A stretch of 33,815 nucleotides of DNA, taken from assembly GCA_903930345.1 (NCBI GenBank), contig CAIYYI010000478.1, positions 1 to 33,815 of the forward strand, in the 5' to 3' direction. Positions 7,148 through 16,515 of the stretch are shown piece by piece. Each line of letters starts with the position of its first letter. The first letter of the stretch is position 1. The notes under the pieces are model-generated. The model was not told the DNA's origin. It did not search any database and was given only the letters and a program-made list of their open reading frames with translations. Made by a program: the position numbers and the translations under genes. This DNA is from an uncultured Verrucomicrobiota bacterium. GTDB taxonomy: Bacteria > Verrucomicrobiota > Verrucomicrobiia > Limisphaerales > CAIYYI01.

Positions 7148-9604
7148 ATGAAAGTTACCCTGAACTGGCTCAAACAGTACGTTGATTTCGACTGGTCACC
7201 CGAGGAAGTCACCGAGCGTCTCACGATGCTCGGGCTGGAGGTCGAGGGGGTCCAGAAAGTCTCCGGCGAATTTGAAGGCATTGTGGTCGCGCAGGTCATC
7301 ACCCGCGACAAACACCCCAACGCCGACAAGCTATCCCTCTGCCGGGTGAACGACGGCAAAGGGGAGCGTCAGATTGTGTGCGGGGCGCAAAACTTCAAGG
7401 CGGGCGACAAAGTACCGCTGATCCTGCCGGGCGCCACCCTACCCGCCAAGCCGGGCGAAGCCCCCTTCACCATCAAGGTGGGTAAAATCCGCGGCGTGGA
7501 ATCCCACGGCATGCTGTGCTCCCCGCAGGAGCTGGGCCTGCCGGAACCGGTGGACGGCCTGTTGCTGCTGCGGGAGGACGCCCGGGTGGGGCAGCCCTTT
7601 GCCGAATATCTAGGCCGCGCGAGCGGGGACGTGGTGTATGACCTGGAGGTCACCCCCAACCGACCCGACCTGAACAGCCTGATCGGCATTGCCCGGGAAA
7701 TTGCCGCCCTCACCGGCAATCCGCTCAAGCTCCCCGAAATCTCCCTCACGGAGGAACCCGGCACCACCACCGATTCCCTGGTGCGGGTGCAGTTGGATGA
7801 CCCGGAGCTCTGCCCCCGCTATACGGCGCGGGTGATCCGGGGCGTGAAGGTCGGCCCCAGCCCCGACTGGCTGCGGCAGATGCTGGAAAAAGTGGGCATC
7901 CGCAGCATCAGCAACGTGGTGGACGTCACCAATTATGTCATGCTGGAATGCGGCCAGCCGTTGCACGCCTTCGATTACCATCTGGTGGCCAAAGACGCCG
8001 CTGGCCTCCCTGCAGTGGTGGTCCGCCGGGCCCAGCCAGGCGAGAAATTTGTGACTCTGGACAACCAGGAGCGCACGCTCACGGAAAACATGCTCCTGAT
8101 CGCCGACCCCGCCAAGGGCATCGCCTTGGCCGGGGTCATGGGCGGATTGAACTCCGAGATCAAGGAGAACACGGTGGATGTGCTGGTGGAAAGCGCCTGC
8201 TTCAAACCGACCAACATCCGCCGCACCTCCAAGCTGCTGGGCCTGCGGACGGACGCCAGCTACCGGTTTGAGCGCGGGGCGGATGTGGGCGTCACCGAAT
8301 GGGCCTGCCGCCGCTGCGTGCAATTGATCCAGGCCACGGCGGGAGGCCAAATCGCCCTCGGCGCGGTGGATGCGTACCCCGCCCCCGCAGAGGCGCGCCA
8401 GATCACGCTGCGCCACCAAAAGGTGACCGACCTGCTGGGGGTGACCTTGCGCAACGAGGAGATCGAGTATTTCCTGGGCCAGCTCGGCCTGCGCGCCATG
8501 GGCCGCAAGGCGCGTCCCGTGGGGGATGAGACTGCGGCCGAGCCGATCACCGTGCAAGTCCCCAGTTGGCGGGTGGACCTCAAGCGCGAAGTTGATTTGA
8601 TCGAGGAAATCGTGCGGCTTCACGGGGTGGACAAAATCCCCCCCACCCCGCCGCGCGGCGCGATTGGCAGCCATCCCTTTGATGCGGTGTATGACCAGAT
8701 CGGCGAGGCCCGCCGCATTCTGTGCGCCCTCGGCTTGAACGAGGCGCAGGGGCAGACCCTGGTGGCTGACAGCGCCGCCCGACTGGCCTCGGCGGACAAC
8801 CTGGCGCTGCTGAGCAACCCGCTCAGCTCCGACATGAACGCCCTGCGGCCGAGCCTGCTGCCCGGGTTGCTGGACTCCCTGCGCAACAACCTGACCCGGA
8901 AGAACAATGATGTCGCGTTGTTTGAAATCGGGCGGGTCTTCACGCAGACCGGCGGCCAGCTCAAGGAAGAGCGCCGCCTGGCCATCGCCCTGACCGGGAC
9001 ACGCCAGCCAGCCTTCTGGAGCGGGACCGATCGCGACGCCAAGCACGACATCATGGATTTGAAGGGGCTGCTGGAAAGCTTCCTGGAAGATTACGGCCTG
9101 CGCGCGATCAGCTACACCCGGCGGGCGGAGAGCACCCCCCTGTTTCTGGAATCGGCCACGCTGGCCCTGGGCGGCAAGCTGGTCCTGGGTGAGCTGGGCC
9201 AACTGCTGCCCCCGCTGGCCAAACAGTACGACTTGCGGGACGCCGTCTTCCTGGCGGAATTGAACCTGGATCTCCTGCTGGCCCGGCGCAATGCCGCCAA
9301 GTCCTTCAAGGCATTGCCCCAATTCCCCGGCATCGGCCGGGACATCGCCCTGGTGATGGCTGAAAATGTGACGCATGAGGCGGTGCTGCAAGCGGTGAGG
9401 CAGGCCAAGGCCGCCAACCTGGAAAGCGTGGAGGTTTTCGACATCTTCCGCGGCAAAAACGTCCCGGCCGGGCAGAAGAGCGCCGCCTATTCCTTCACCT
9501 ACCGGAGCAGTGACCGGACGCTCACCGACACGGAAGTCAACGCCGCGCACGAGAAGCTGACCGCCCACCTATTGACGGTCCTGAAAGCCACCATCCGGGA
9601 ATAA
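7148..9604 (+). CDS. pheT: Phenylalanine-tRNA ligase beta subunit
   Basis: This 818-aa partner of PheS carries tRNA recognition and editing. Domains in order: N-terminal MKVTLNWLKQYVD segment; EMAP-type tRNA-binding domain (about 40-155, with HPNADKLSLCRV and ESHGMLCSPQELGL); B3/4 editing domain (about 215-400, with VVDVTNYVMLECGQPLHAFD); B5 domain (about 415-500); inactive synthetase-like core; and C-terminal anticodon-binding FDX-ACB domain (about 725-818, with FPGIGRDIALV and SFTYRSSDRTLTDTEV). All domains are intact. It forms an operon with pheS. Confidence 0.97.
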   Translation: MKVTLNWLKQYVDFDWSPEEVTERLTMLGLEVEGVQKVSGEFEGIVVAQVITRDKHPNADKLSLCRVNDGKGERQIVCGAQNFKAGDKVPLILPGATLPAKPGEAPFTIKVGKIRGVESHGMLCSPQELGLPEPVDGLLLLREDARVGQPFAEYLGRASGDVVYDLEVTPNRPDLNSLIGIAREIAALTGNPLKLPEISLTEEPGTTTDSLVRVQLDDPELCPRYTARVIRGVKVGPSPDWLRQMLEKVGIRSISNVVDVTNYVMLECGQPLHAFDYHLVAKDAAGLPAVVVRRAQPGEKFVTLDNQERTLTENMLLIADPAKGIALAGVMGGLNSEIKENTVDVLVESACFKPTNIRRTSKLLGLRTDASYRFERGADVGVTEWACRRCVQLIQATAGGQIALGAVDAYPAPAEARQITLRHQKVTDLLGVTLRNEEIEYFLGQLGLRAMGRKARPVGDETAAEPITVQVPSWRVDLKREVDLIEEIVRLHGVDKIPPTPPRGAIGSHPFDAVYDQIGEARRILCALGLNEAQGQTLVADSAARLASADNLALLSNPLSSDMNALRPSLLPGLLDSLRNNLTRKNNDVALFEIGRVFTQTGGQLKEERRLAIALTGTRQPAFWSGTDRDAKHDIMDLKGLLESFLEDYGLRAISYTRRAESTPLFLESATLALGGKLVLGELGQLLPPLAKQYDLRDAVFLAELNLDLLLARRNAAKSFKALPQFPGIGRDIALVMAENVTHEAVLQAVRQAKAANLESVEVFDIFRGKNVPAGQKSAAYSFTYRSSDRTLTDTEVNAAHEKLTAHLLTVLKATIRE

Positions 9605-9631
9605 AACCGGAGCGTTCACGGCGGCACCTTT

Positions 9632-9635
9632 GGAG
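9632..9635 (+). promoter_or_regulatory. Shine-Dalgarno of recQ
   Basis: GGAG lies 7 nt before the ATG at 9643. It is one of only a few clear Shine-Dalgarno sequences in the window and fixes the recQ start. Confidence 0.7.
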
Positions 9636-9642
9636 CGGGTCC

Positions 9643-11511
9643 ATGGATTCAACACCCCCAACGACGGGTCCGTGGTCGTCAGGCGCCTTGCACAAGGCGC
9701 TGAAGCGGCATTTTGGCTACGACACCTTCCGCCCGCACCAGGAGGAGATCATCCAGGATGCCCTGGCCGGGCGGGATGTTTTCGCCCTGCTACCCACCGG
9801 GGGCGGTAAATCCCTCTGTTTCCAACTGCCCGCCGTGATGCGGCCCGGCCTGACCGTGGTGGTCTCCCCTCTGGTGGCCCTGATGAAGGATCAGGTGGAT
9901 GGCCTGTCGGACGCCGGAGTGGCGGCCACCTTCCTGAACTCGACCCTGAAAAAGACCGAGTCCACCGCACGGCTGCGCGGGCTGTACCAGGGGGCCTACC
10001 GGCTGCTCTACGTGGCCCCCGAACGGCTCACCCTGAGCGGCTTTCTGAGTGAACTGCCCAAATGGAATGTGAACCTGTTCGCGGTGGATGAGGCCCACTG
10101 CATCAGCGAATGGGGCCATGATTTCCGGCCCGAATACCGGGATTTGCAACGGCTGCGGGAGCTGCTGCCCGCCACCCCCATCATGGCCCTGACCGCCACG
10201 GCCACCACCCGGGTGCGCCTGGACATCGTGGAGCAACTGCGCCTGCGCGAGCCGTGCCGCCATGTGGGCAGCTTCAACCGGCCCAACCTGTTTTACCGGG
10301 TGCGGCCCAAGCAGGAGGCCTTTGAGCAGGTGCTGGCCTACGTCGGCAAGCGCCGCCAGGAGAGCGGCATCATTTATTGCCAGGCGCGCAAGACCGTGGA
10401 AAAACTGGCCGAGCGGCTCTCCTCACACGGCATCCGCGCCCTGCCCTACCACGCGGGGCTGACGCCTGCGGAGCGAACCGAGAACCAGGAGCGATTCATC
10501 CGCGACCAGGTGCAGGTGATCTGCGCCACCATCGCCTTCGGCATGGGCATCAACAAGCCGAACGTGCGCTTCGTCATCCATTACGATCTGCCGAAAAATG
10601 TGGAGGGCTACTACCAGGAGACCGGACGCGCGGGGCGCGACGGGCTGCCCAGCGAGTGCCTGCTGCTGTTCAGCACCGGCGACGCCATCAAGCAGCAGGT
10701 GTTCATTGACGAGAAGACCAACCCGCAGGAGCAGGAGATCGCCCGCCAGCAACTGCGGCAGATGCTCCAGTACGCGGAGCAGCCCGGTTGCCGGCGGGAC
10801 TCCCTGCTGGCCTACTTCGGGGAGACCTACCCCAAATCCAACTGCGGCGGCTGCGACAACTGTCTGGAACCGCACGAAACCTTTGATGGCACCATTGCCG
10901 CGCAAAAACTGCTCTCCTGCGTCTATCGCATCCGGGAAAAAGGCCGCTTCAGCGTGGGGCTGAACCACGTGGTGGCCGTGCTCTGCGGGGCCCGCACCGA
11001 GCGCGTCCAGCAGTGGGGGCACGACACCCTCTCCACATACGGCATCGGCACTGAATTCTCCCGCAACGACTGGCTGGCCATCGGTCGCGAACTTGTTCGT
11101 CACGGGCTGCTGGCACAATCCAACGGGCAGTTCCCCACGGTGGAGATTTCCCCGGAGGGCCGGGCCTTTCTCAAGCACCGCCCCCCCCTCACCCTGACGA
11201 AGCCGAAGACCAAGCCCGTGGTCGTGGCGGTGCCGCGCGACGGCGAAATCCCCTGCGACGAATTCCTGTTCCAACGCCTGCGGGATCTGCGCCGTCGGCT
11301 GGCGGACGAGCGGGACGTGCCAGCCTACGTCATCTTCTCGGATGTCGCCCTGCGCCACATGGCGCGGGAATACCCGCAGTCCCGCGAGGAACTGCTGGGC
11401 ATCAGCGGCGTGGGCGAGGCCAAACTGCGGGCCTACGGCGAGATTGTGCTGGCCGAAATCCAACGCCACCTGGCCGCCCATCCCCGCCAAACATTCCCCC
11501 CCTTGCGTTGA
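9643..11511 (+). CDS. recQ: ATP-dependent DNA helicase RecQ
   Basis: RecQ unwinds DNA 3' to 5' in recombination and fork repair. The 622-aa protein has the full RecQ order: helicase domain with Walker A TGGGKS (52-57), DEAH box (149-152) in VDEAHCISEWGHDFRPEY, and motif VI QETGRAGRDG; the RecQ-Ct zinc-binding region with four Cys (CRRD ... CGGCDNC, about 383-407) followed by a winged helix; and a C-terminal HRDC domain (about 540-610, with ISGVGEAKLRAYGE). Length is close to the 609 aa of E. coli RecQ. It starts 38 bp after pheT and ends in a hairpin just before the pncB promoter. Confidence 0.97.
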   Translation: MDSTPPTTGPWSSGALHKALKRHFGYDTFRPHQEEIIQDALAGRDVFALLPTGGGKSLCFQLPAVMRPGLTVVVSPLVALMKDQVDGLSDAGVAATFLNSTLKKTESTARLRGLYQGAYRLLYVAPERLTLSGFLSELPKWNVNLFAVDEAHCISEWGHDFRPEYRDLQRLRELLPATPIMALTATATTRVRLDIVEQLRLREPCRHVGSFNRPNLFYRVRPKQEAFEQVLAYVGKRRQESGIIYCQARKTVEKLAERLSSHGIRALPYHAGLTPAERTENQERFIRDQVQVICATIAFGMGINKPNVRFVIHYDLPKNVEGYYQETGRAGRDGLPSECLLLFSTGDAIKQQVFIDEKTNPQEQEIARQQLRQMLQYAEQPGCRRDSLLAYFGETYPKSNCGGCDNCLEPHETFDGTIAAQKLLSCVYRIREKGRFSVGLNHVVAVLCGARTERVQQWGHDTLSTYGIGTEFSRNDWLAIGRELVRHGLLAQSNGQFPTVEISPEGRAFLKHRPPLTLTKPKTKPVVVAVPRDGEIPCDEFLFQRLRDLRRRLADERDVPAYVIFSDVALRHMAREYPQSREELLGISGVGEAKLRAYGEIVLAEIQRHLAAHPRQTFPPLR

Positions 11512-11512
11512 T

Positions 11513-11538
11513 CCCGGATCTTTTTTCGCATATCCGGG
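11513..11538 (+). terminator. Hairpin after recQ, possible weak terminator
   Basis: CCCGGAT (11513-11519) and ATCCGGG (11532-11538) pair perfectly around a 12-nt loop that contains six T. No T-run follows the stem, so it is not a classic terminator. Its right arm ends one base before the -35 hexamer of the pncB promoter. Confidence 0.4.
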
Positions 11539-11539
11539 C

Positions 11540-11570
11540 TTGACAGTCACCGGGTATTTGTGACTTCTAA
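11540..11570 (+). promoter_or_regulatory. pncB promoter with embedded 21-bp palindrome (candidate NrtR operator)
   Basis: A consensus TTGACA (11540-11545) precedes a weaker -10 candidate TTCTAA (11565-11570) at 19-bp spacing. Between them lies an inverted repeat: AGTCAC (11545-11550), 9 nt, GTGACT (11560-11565), 21 bp in total. A protein bound there would block RNA polymerase. The operon downstream encodes an NrtR-like regulator, a family that binds palindromes of about this length in front of NAD genes. Assignment to NrtR is inference. Confidence 0.5.
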
Positions 11571-11606
11571 ACGCATTATAAGTGTCTGGTGCAGTTTTAC
11601 CGTTTT

Positions 11607-13085
11607 ATGCAGGTACTCAAGCGACTTTATCGGGACGGCCTGAGTCTGGCCACAGACCTGTACCAACTGACCATGGCCCAGGGCTATTGGAAGCTGGGCC
11701 ACGCCCGGCAGGAATCCGTCTTCCACCTCTTCTTCCGCCGCAATCCGTTCCAGGGCGGCTACGCCATCGCCGCCGGGCTGACGTATGTGATGGATTACCT
11801 GAACCAGTTTCATTTCCAGGAGGATGATCTCGCTTACCTGGCCACCCTGACGGGCAATGACCAGCGGCCGCTGTTTGACCCCGGCTTTCTCAAGTACCTG
11901 GCCGAGCTGAATTTCTCCTGCGACATTGAGGCCGTGCCCGAAGGCACCGTCGTCTTCCCCCATGAGCCGCTGATCCGCGTGCGGGGATCGATCATTGAGG
12001 CGCAGGTTCTGGAGACCCCCCTCCTGAACCTGATGAATTTTCAGACCCTCATCGCCACCAAAGCCAGCCGGATCTGCCAGGCCACGGGCGGCGATCCGGT
12101 GCTGGAGTTCGGGCTGCGGCGGGCGCAGGGTCTGGACGGCGGCCTGGCGGCGAGCTGGGCGGCCTACCTGGGCGGCTGCGATGCCACCTCCAACGTGCTG
12201 GCCGGCAAAATTTTCGGCATCCCCGTCAAAGGCACCCACGCCCATAGCTGGGTGATGTCCTTCGATTCCGAGCTGGAGGCGTTTCAAGCCTATGCCGAGG
12301 CCATGCCGAACAACTGCGTGTTCCTGGTGGACACGTACGACACCCTGGAAGGGGTGCGCCGGGCGGTGCAAGTGGGCCACTGGCTCAGGGAACGGGGGCA
12401 TAAGATGGCCGGGATCCGCCTGGATTCCGGGGATCTGGCCTACCTGAGCATTGAAGCCCGCAAAATACTCGACGCCGCCGGATTCCGGGACGCCGTAATC
12501 GTGGCGAGCAATGACCTGGATGAACACATCATCGACAGCCTGAAGGACCAGGGGGCGCGGATCGCGGTGTGGGGGGTGGGCACCAAACTGGCCACCGCCT
12601 ATGATCAACCGGCACTGGGGGGCGTGTACAAGCTGGCCATGACGCGCCAGCCGGGCGAGGAGTGGAAGTACAAGATCAAACTCTCTGAACAGGCCATCAA
12701 AATCTCCACCCCCGGCATCCAGCAGGTGCGGCGGTTTTTCAACGGCACCGAATACATCGGCGACATGATTTTCGACCAGGAGCGGGGCCTGAAAGGCGGC
12801 TCGCACTGGGTGCTGGTTGACCCGTCCGACCCCACCCGGCGCAAGCTGGTGCCACGGGACAGCGAATTCCGGGATCTGCTGGTCCCCATCTTCCGCCAGG
12901 GGCAGCAGGTGTACACGCCCCCGGATCCGGCGGCCATTCGCGACCACGTGAAAAACCAGCAACGGTTTTTCCACGCGGGCATAAAACGGTTCGTCTATCC
13001 CCACCAATACCCGGTGGGCCTGGAGGAGGGCTTGCACGATTTGAAGACCGAACTGGTGCTGCAAGCCCGGGGTTTCAAGCCATGA
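11607..13085 (+). CDS. pncB: Nicotinate phosphoribosyltransferase
   Basis: It converts nicotinic acid and PRPP to nicotinate mononucleotide, the entry step of the Preiss-Handler NAD salvage route. The 492-aa protein has the family opening [15 protein letters not shown], the phosphoribosyl site region with [11 protein letters not shown] (containing the conserved His), and [12 protein letters not shown] and [11 protein letters not shown] barrel-end motifs. It belongs to the longer bacterial form, not the 400-aa enterobacterial form. The frame also has a GTG at 11589; I prefer the ATG at 11607 because the predicted transcript starts near 11578. Neither start has a Shine-Dalgarno. It is the first gene of the operon pncB-nadE-nrtR-pncA and overlaps nadE by 4 bp (ATGA). 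Confidence 0.94.
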   Translation: MQVLKRLYRDGLSLATDLYQLTMAQGYWKLGHARQESVFHLFFRRNPFQGGYAIAAGLTYVMDYLNQFHFQEDDLAYLATLTGNDQRPLFDPGFLKYLAELNFSCDIEAVPEGTVVFPHEPLIRVRGSIIEAQVLETPLLNLMNFQTLIATKASRICQATGGDPVLEFGLRRAQGLDGGLAASWAAYLGGCDATSNVLAGKIFGIPVKGTHAHSWVMSFDSELEAFQAYAEAMPNNCVFLVDTYDTLEGVRRAVQVGHWLRERGHKMAGIRLDSGDLAYLSIEARKILDAAGFRDAVIVASNDLDEHIIDSLKDQGARIAVWGVGTKLATAYDQPALGGVYKLAMTRQPGEEWKYKIKLSEQAIKISTPGIQQVRRFFNGTEYIGDMIFDQERGLKGGSHWVLVDPSDPTRRKLVPRDSEFRDLLVPIFRQGQQVYTPPDPAAIRDHVKNQQRFFHAGIKRFVYPHQYPVGLEEGLHDLKTELVLQARGFKP

Positions 13086-15130
13086 AACTGATCAAAGTCG
13101 CCGCCGGGATCCTGAATCAGACCGCCCTGGACTGGGAGCACAACCAGCAAAACATTGTGGCGGCCATCCGGGCGGCGCGCGAGCAGGGGGTCACCCTGCT
13201 CTGCCTGCCGGAGATGGCCATTCCCGGCTACGGCTGCGAGGATGCCTTCCATGCCCCCTCCCTCCACCGCACCTGCTGGTCCATCCTCCAGGAGATCGCC
13301 CCGGAAACCACGGGGCTCATCGTGGCGGTGGGCCTGCCTGTCTTTCATCAGAACGCCGTGTTCAACTGCGCCTGCCTGCTGGTGGATGGCGCCATCGCCG
13401 GCTTCACCGCCAAGAAGTTCCTGGCCGGGGACGGCATCCATTACGAGCCGCGCTTTTTCAAGCCGTGGCCGGTGGGCGTGCAAAACACCCTGGAGATCGG
13501 CGGGCAGAGCCACCCCATCGGCGACCTCTATTTTGACTGCGGCGGCATCCGGCTGGGGTTTGAGATTTGCGAGGATGCCTGGGTGTCCACCCGGCCCGGC
13601 TCCGCCCTGGCACTGCACGGGGTGGATGTGATTCTGAACCCGAGCGCCTCGCACTTCGCCTTCGGCAAGCATCAGGTGCGCCAGCGCTTTGTGATCGAGG
13701 GTTCCCGCGCCTTCGGGGTGAGCTACCTTTACGCCAATCTGCTGGGCAATGACGCCGGGCGGGTGATCTACGACGGCGGCGCCCTGATTGCCTCCCAAGG
13801 ACGGCTGGTGGCCGCCGGGCCGCGCTTCACCTACGCGGATTTTCATCTGACCACCGCTGTGGTGGATGTGGAGGCCAACCGCCTGAACCAGTCCCGCACC
13901 AGCAGCTTTAAGCCCAACCTGGTGGAAACCCCGCAGGCGGTGGTCAAAGTGCCCTTTGAATACCCGGACATCCCGTGGGAAAACCCGCTTGGCCAGGCGT
14001 CCCCCTGGGAGACATCCGCCGCCCTCAAGGAGGAGGAATTCACCCGGGCCGTGTCACTGGCCCTGTTTGATTACCTGCGCAAGAGCCACGCGAACGGCCT
14101 GGTGGTGTCGCTGAGCGGCGGGGCGGATTCCTCCGCCGTCTGCTGCCTGATCCACCTGATGGCCCGTCAGGCCCTTGCGGAATTAGGCGCGGAGGGCGTG
14201 CGCGCCAAACTGCCGGACCTGCAACCCCCACTCCCGGCCGGCAGCCGCCTGGACGCGCGGCGGCTGACCCACCGGTTGCTGACCACCGCCTACCAGGCCA
14301 CCCGCAACAGCTCCGCCACCACCCGCAACGCCGCCCGCACGGTGGCCCGGGGGGTGGGGGCCGAACACTTTGAATGGGATGTGGATGAGCTGGTGCAGGG
14401 CTACGTGGGGCGCATCAGCCGGGCGCTGCGCCGACCGCTGACCTGGGCGCAGGACGATCTCTCCCTGCAAAACATCCAGGCGCGGGTTCGCTCACCCGGC
14501 ATCTGGCTGCTGGCCAACCTGCGCAATGCGCTCCTCCTTTCCACCAGCAACCGGTCTGAAGCCGCCGTGGGGTACGCCACCATGGATGGCGACACCAGTG
14601 GCGGGCTCTGCCCCATTGCGGGCATTGACAAGGCTTTCCTCCGCCACTGGCTGCGCTGGCTGGAGACGCAGGGTCCAGCCGGGCTGGGCCCCCTCCCCTT
14701 TGTCAAAGCCGTCAACCGGCAGGAGCCGACGGCGGAACTGCGCCCCGGCAAAGAGAAGCAGACCGACGAGGCGGACCTCATGCCGTATGATATCCTGGAC
14801 GCCGTGGAGCGAGCCGCCATCCGGGACAAAATGGATCCCGTGGAGATCTGGCGCCGGTTGCAGGTTGAATTTCCCACCCGCACCCCGGCGCAACTGGCCA
14901 CGTGGATCCAGCGGTTCTTCCGCCTCTGGTGCCGCAACCAATGGAAGCGGGAACGCTACGCCCCCTCCTTCCACTTGGACGACGAAAACCTGGACCCAAA
15001 AACCTGGTGCCGTTTCCCCATCCTCTCGGGCGGCTTCGCCCGGGAACTGCGCCTTCTGGCGGCCGAGGCCGCCGCCGCACCTCTGCCCAAGCCGGCCATT
15101 GAAAAACGGGAGGGCCGCACCTGCCGCTGA
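13082..15130 (+). CDS. nadE: Glutamine-dependent NAD+ synthase
   Basis: It amidates nicotinate adenine dinucleotide to NAD+ using glutamine. The 682-aa protein has an N-terminal nitrilase-type glutaminase with the Glu-Lys-Cys triad in [10 protein letters not shown] (Glu44), the KKFLAGDG segment (Lys111/112) and FEICEDAW (Cys163). The C-terminal synthetase has the PP-loop SGGADS (about 345-350) and the [19 protein letters not shown] stretch. It is the long, glutaminase-fused type seen in eukaryotes and some bacteria. The start codon overlaps the pncB stop (ATGA), implying translational coupling. The adenylyltransferase NadD, needed between PncB and NadE, is not in the window. Confidence 0.95.
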   Translation: MKLIKVAAGILNQTALDWEHNQQNIVAAIRAAREQGVTLLCLPEMAIPGYGCEDAFHAPSLHRTCWSILQEIAPETTGLIVAVGLPVFHQNAVFNCACLLVDGAIAGFTAKKFLAGDGIHYEPRFFKPWPVGVQNTLEIGGQSHPIGDLYFDCGGIRLGFEICEDAWVSTRPGSALALHGVDVILNPSASHFAFGKHQVRQRFVIEGSRAFGVSYLYANLLGNDAGRVIYDGGALIASQGRLVAAGPRFTYADFHLTTAVVDVEANRLNQSRTSSFKPNLVETPQAVVKVPFEYPDIPWENPLGQASPWETSAALKEEEFTRAVSLALFDYLRKSHANGLVVSLSGGADSSAVCCLIHLMARQALAELGAEGVRAKLPDLQPPLPAGSRLDARRLTHRLLTTAYQATRNSSATTRNAARTVARGVGAEHFEWDVDELVQGYVGRISRALRRPLTWAQDDLSLQNIQARVRSPGIWLLANLRNALLLSTSNRSEAAVGYATMDGDTSGGLCPIAGIDKAFLRHWLRWLETQGPAGLGPLPFVKAVNRQEPTAELRPGKEKQTDEADLMPYDILDAVERAAIRDKMDPVEIWRRLQVEFPTRTPAQLATWIQRFFRLWCRNQWKRERYAPSFHLDDENLDPKTWCRFPILSGGFARELRLLAAEAAAAPLPKPAIEKREGRTCR

Positions 15131-15140
15131 TTTTTTCCCC

Positions 15141-15827
15141 ATGTACACCTACAATTACCCCCATCCCGCAGTCACCGTGGACTGTGTTATCTTCGGCCTG
15201 GGCGAGCAGGAACTGGAAGTGCTGCTCATCCAGCGCAAAGCCGAACCGTTCCGCGATTCCTGGGCGCTGCCCGGCGGTTTTGTGCATATTGACGAAAGCC
15301 TGGAAGATGCCGCCCGCCGGGAACTCAAGGAGGAGACAGGCGTGGAAAACGTCTTCCTGGAACAGCTCTTCACCTACGGCGAACCGGCGCGCGACCCGCG
15401 CGAGCGGGTCATCAGCGTCGCCTACTACGTGCTGGTCAAGCCGAGCGATTTCAAATTGCGCGCGGAATCCGACGCCAGCGACGCCCGCTGGTTCCCGCTG
15501 AAAAGCCTGCCCCCGCTGGCCTTCGACCACGCGTCCATCCTGGCCAGCGGCCTGCAACGGCTGAAGGGCAAGGTGCGCTACGAGCCGATCGGCTTTGAGC
15601 TGCTGCCCGCCCGCTTCAAGCTGCCGCAACTGCAAAAGATGTACGAGATCATCCTGGAACAACCGGTGGACAAGCGGAATTTCCGGAAAAAAATCCTTGG
15701 CACCAACCTGCTGGTGCAGCTCGATGAATTCGACACCAGCGAGCAGCGCCGCCCGGCCCGGCTGTACCGGTTCGACCGGAAAAAGTATCTGCAGCTCAAA
15801 CAAAAAGGCTTTAATTTTGAGATTTAA
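15141..15827 (+). CDS. nrtR: NrtR-like NAD regulator: Nudix domain plus C-terminal winged helix
   Basis: This 228-aa protein has a Nudix domain (about 8-140) and a C-terminal domain matching the NrtR winged helix (about 150-215, with [22 protein letters not shown] and a closing RPARLYRFD strand). NrtR proteins repress NAD biosynthesis genes and are released by ADP-ribose. The Nudix box at residues 46-68 is complete (G-x5-E-x7-REL-x-EE-x-G-V), whereas many NrtR proteins have lost it, so this one may also hydrolyse ADP-ribose. Position between nadE and pncA, 10 bp after nadE, supports the regulator role. The frame stays open far upstream inside nadE; the ATG at 15141 is chosen because [14 protein letters not shown] is the normal N-terminus. 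The alternative is a plain Nudix hydrolase. Confidence 0.85.
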   Translation: MYTYNYPHPAVTVDCVIFGLGEQELEVLLIQRKAEPFRDSWALPGGFVHIDESLEDAARRELKEETGVENVFLEQLFTYGEPARDPRERVISVAYYVLVKPSDFKLRAESDASDARWFPLKSLPPLAFDHASILASGLQRLKGKVRYEPIGFELLPARFKLPQLQKMYEIILEQPVDKRNFRKKILGTNLLVQLDEFDTSEQRRPARLYRFDRKKYLQLKQKGFNFEI

Positions 15828-15852
15828 CAGTTACCGTAGCCCTTAGCTCGCC

Positions 15853-16455
15853 ATGCATAGCAAAGCACTCATCATTGTGGATGTGCAGTATGACTTCATC
15901 CCCGGCGGCGCCCTGGCCGTGCCCGGCGGCGATGAGATCATCCCGGTCATCAACCAACTCTCCCCGGAATTCGATTTGATCGTGGCCACCCAAGATTGGC
16001 ATCCCGGCAACCATGGCAGTTTTGCGTCCAACCATCCCGGCCAATCCCCCGGGGACATCATCAGCCTCAACGGCCTCACCCAGATCCTCTGGCCGGACCA
16101 TTGTGTGCAGAACACGCCCGGCGCGGCCTTCGTCAAGGAACTGGACATGAGCCGGGTGTCGCGGGTGTTCCAGAAAGGGACCGATTCAGGCATTGACAGC
16201 TACAGCGGCCTCTTTGACAACGGGCACAAGAAAGACACCGGTCTGGCGGATTTCCTGCGTGAAAACGGGGTGAAAGACGTTTTCCTGGCCGGACTGGCCA
16301 CGGATTACTGCGTGAAATTCACCGCTTTGGATGCCCGCAGCCTGGGCTACACCGTCCACGTTTACCGGGAGGGATGCCGCGGTGTGAATCTGTTCCCGGG
16401 CGATGTTGAGCAGGCCTTCCGCGCCATGCAGCGCGTGGGTATCAGTGTCGAATGA
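15853..16455 (+). CDS. pncA: Nicotinamidase
   Basis: It hydrolyses nicotinamide to nicotinic acid, feeding PncB at the head of the same operon. The 200-aa isochorismatase-fold protein shows the catalytic triad Asp10 (VDVQYDF), Lys108 (FQKGTDS) and Cys153 (TDYCVKF). The metal ligands are Asp48, His50 and His54 in QDWHPGNHGSF. Length is typical. It lies 25 bp after the Nudix regulator and is the last gene of the operon, convergent with cysNC 60 bp away. Confidence 0.96.
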   Translation: MHSKALIIVDVQYDFIPGGALAVPGGDEIIPVINQLSPEFDLIVATQDWHPGNHGSFASNHPGQSPGDIISLNGLTQILWPDHCVQNTPGAAFVKELDMSRVSRVFQKGTDSGIDSYSGLFDNGHKKDTGLADFLRENGVKDVFLAGLATDYCVKFTALDARSLGYTVHVYREGCRGVNLFPGDVEQAFRAMQRVGISVE

Positions 16456-16468
16456 CCCGGGCCGGCCA

Positions 16469-16492
16469 GGCAAGGGAAACGGTTCCCCTGCC
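16469..16492. terminator. Hairpin between convergent pncA and cysNC
   Basis: GGCA-a-GGGAA (16469-16478) pairs with TTCCC-c-TGCC (16483-16492) around a 4-nt loop, with one A-C mismatch. It sits in the 60-bp gap between two convergent genes and is symmetric enough to act in both directions. There is no T-run on either side, so termination is plausible but not shown. Confidence 0.4.
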
Positions 16493-16515
16493 CGACCGGA
16501 CCCTGACGACGCCGG

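Noticed and set aside
7610-9568. 652-aa open frame antisense to pheT
   Set aside because: It mirrors an unambiguous pheT; composition and lack of motifs mark it as a shadow frame.
11547-13064. 505-aa open frame antisense to pncB
   Set aside because: It covers the pncB promoter and gene on the other strand and shows no recognisable domain.
14526-15140. Upstream extension of the Nudix regulator frame inside nadE
   Set aside because: The extra 205 residues are Arg/Pro/Ser-rich out-of-frame nadE sequence; the Nudix protein starts naturally at the ATG at 15141.
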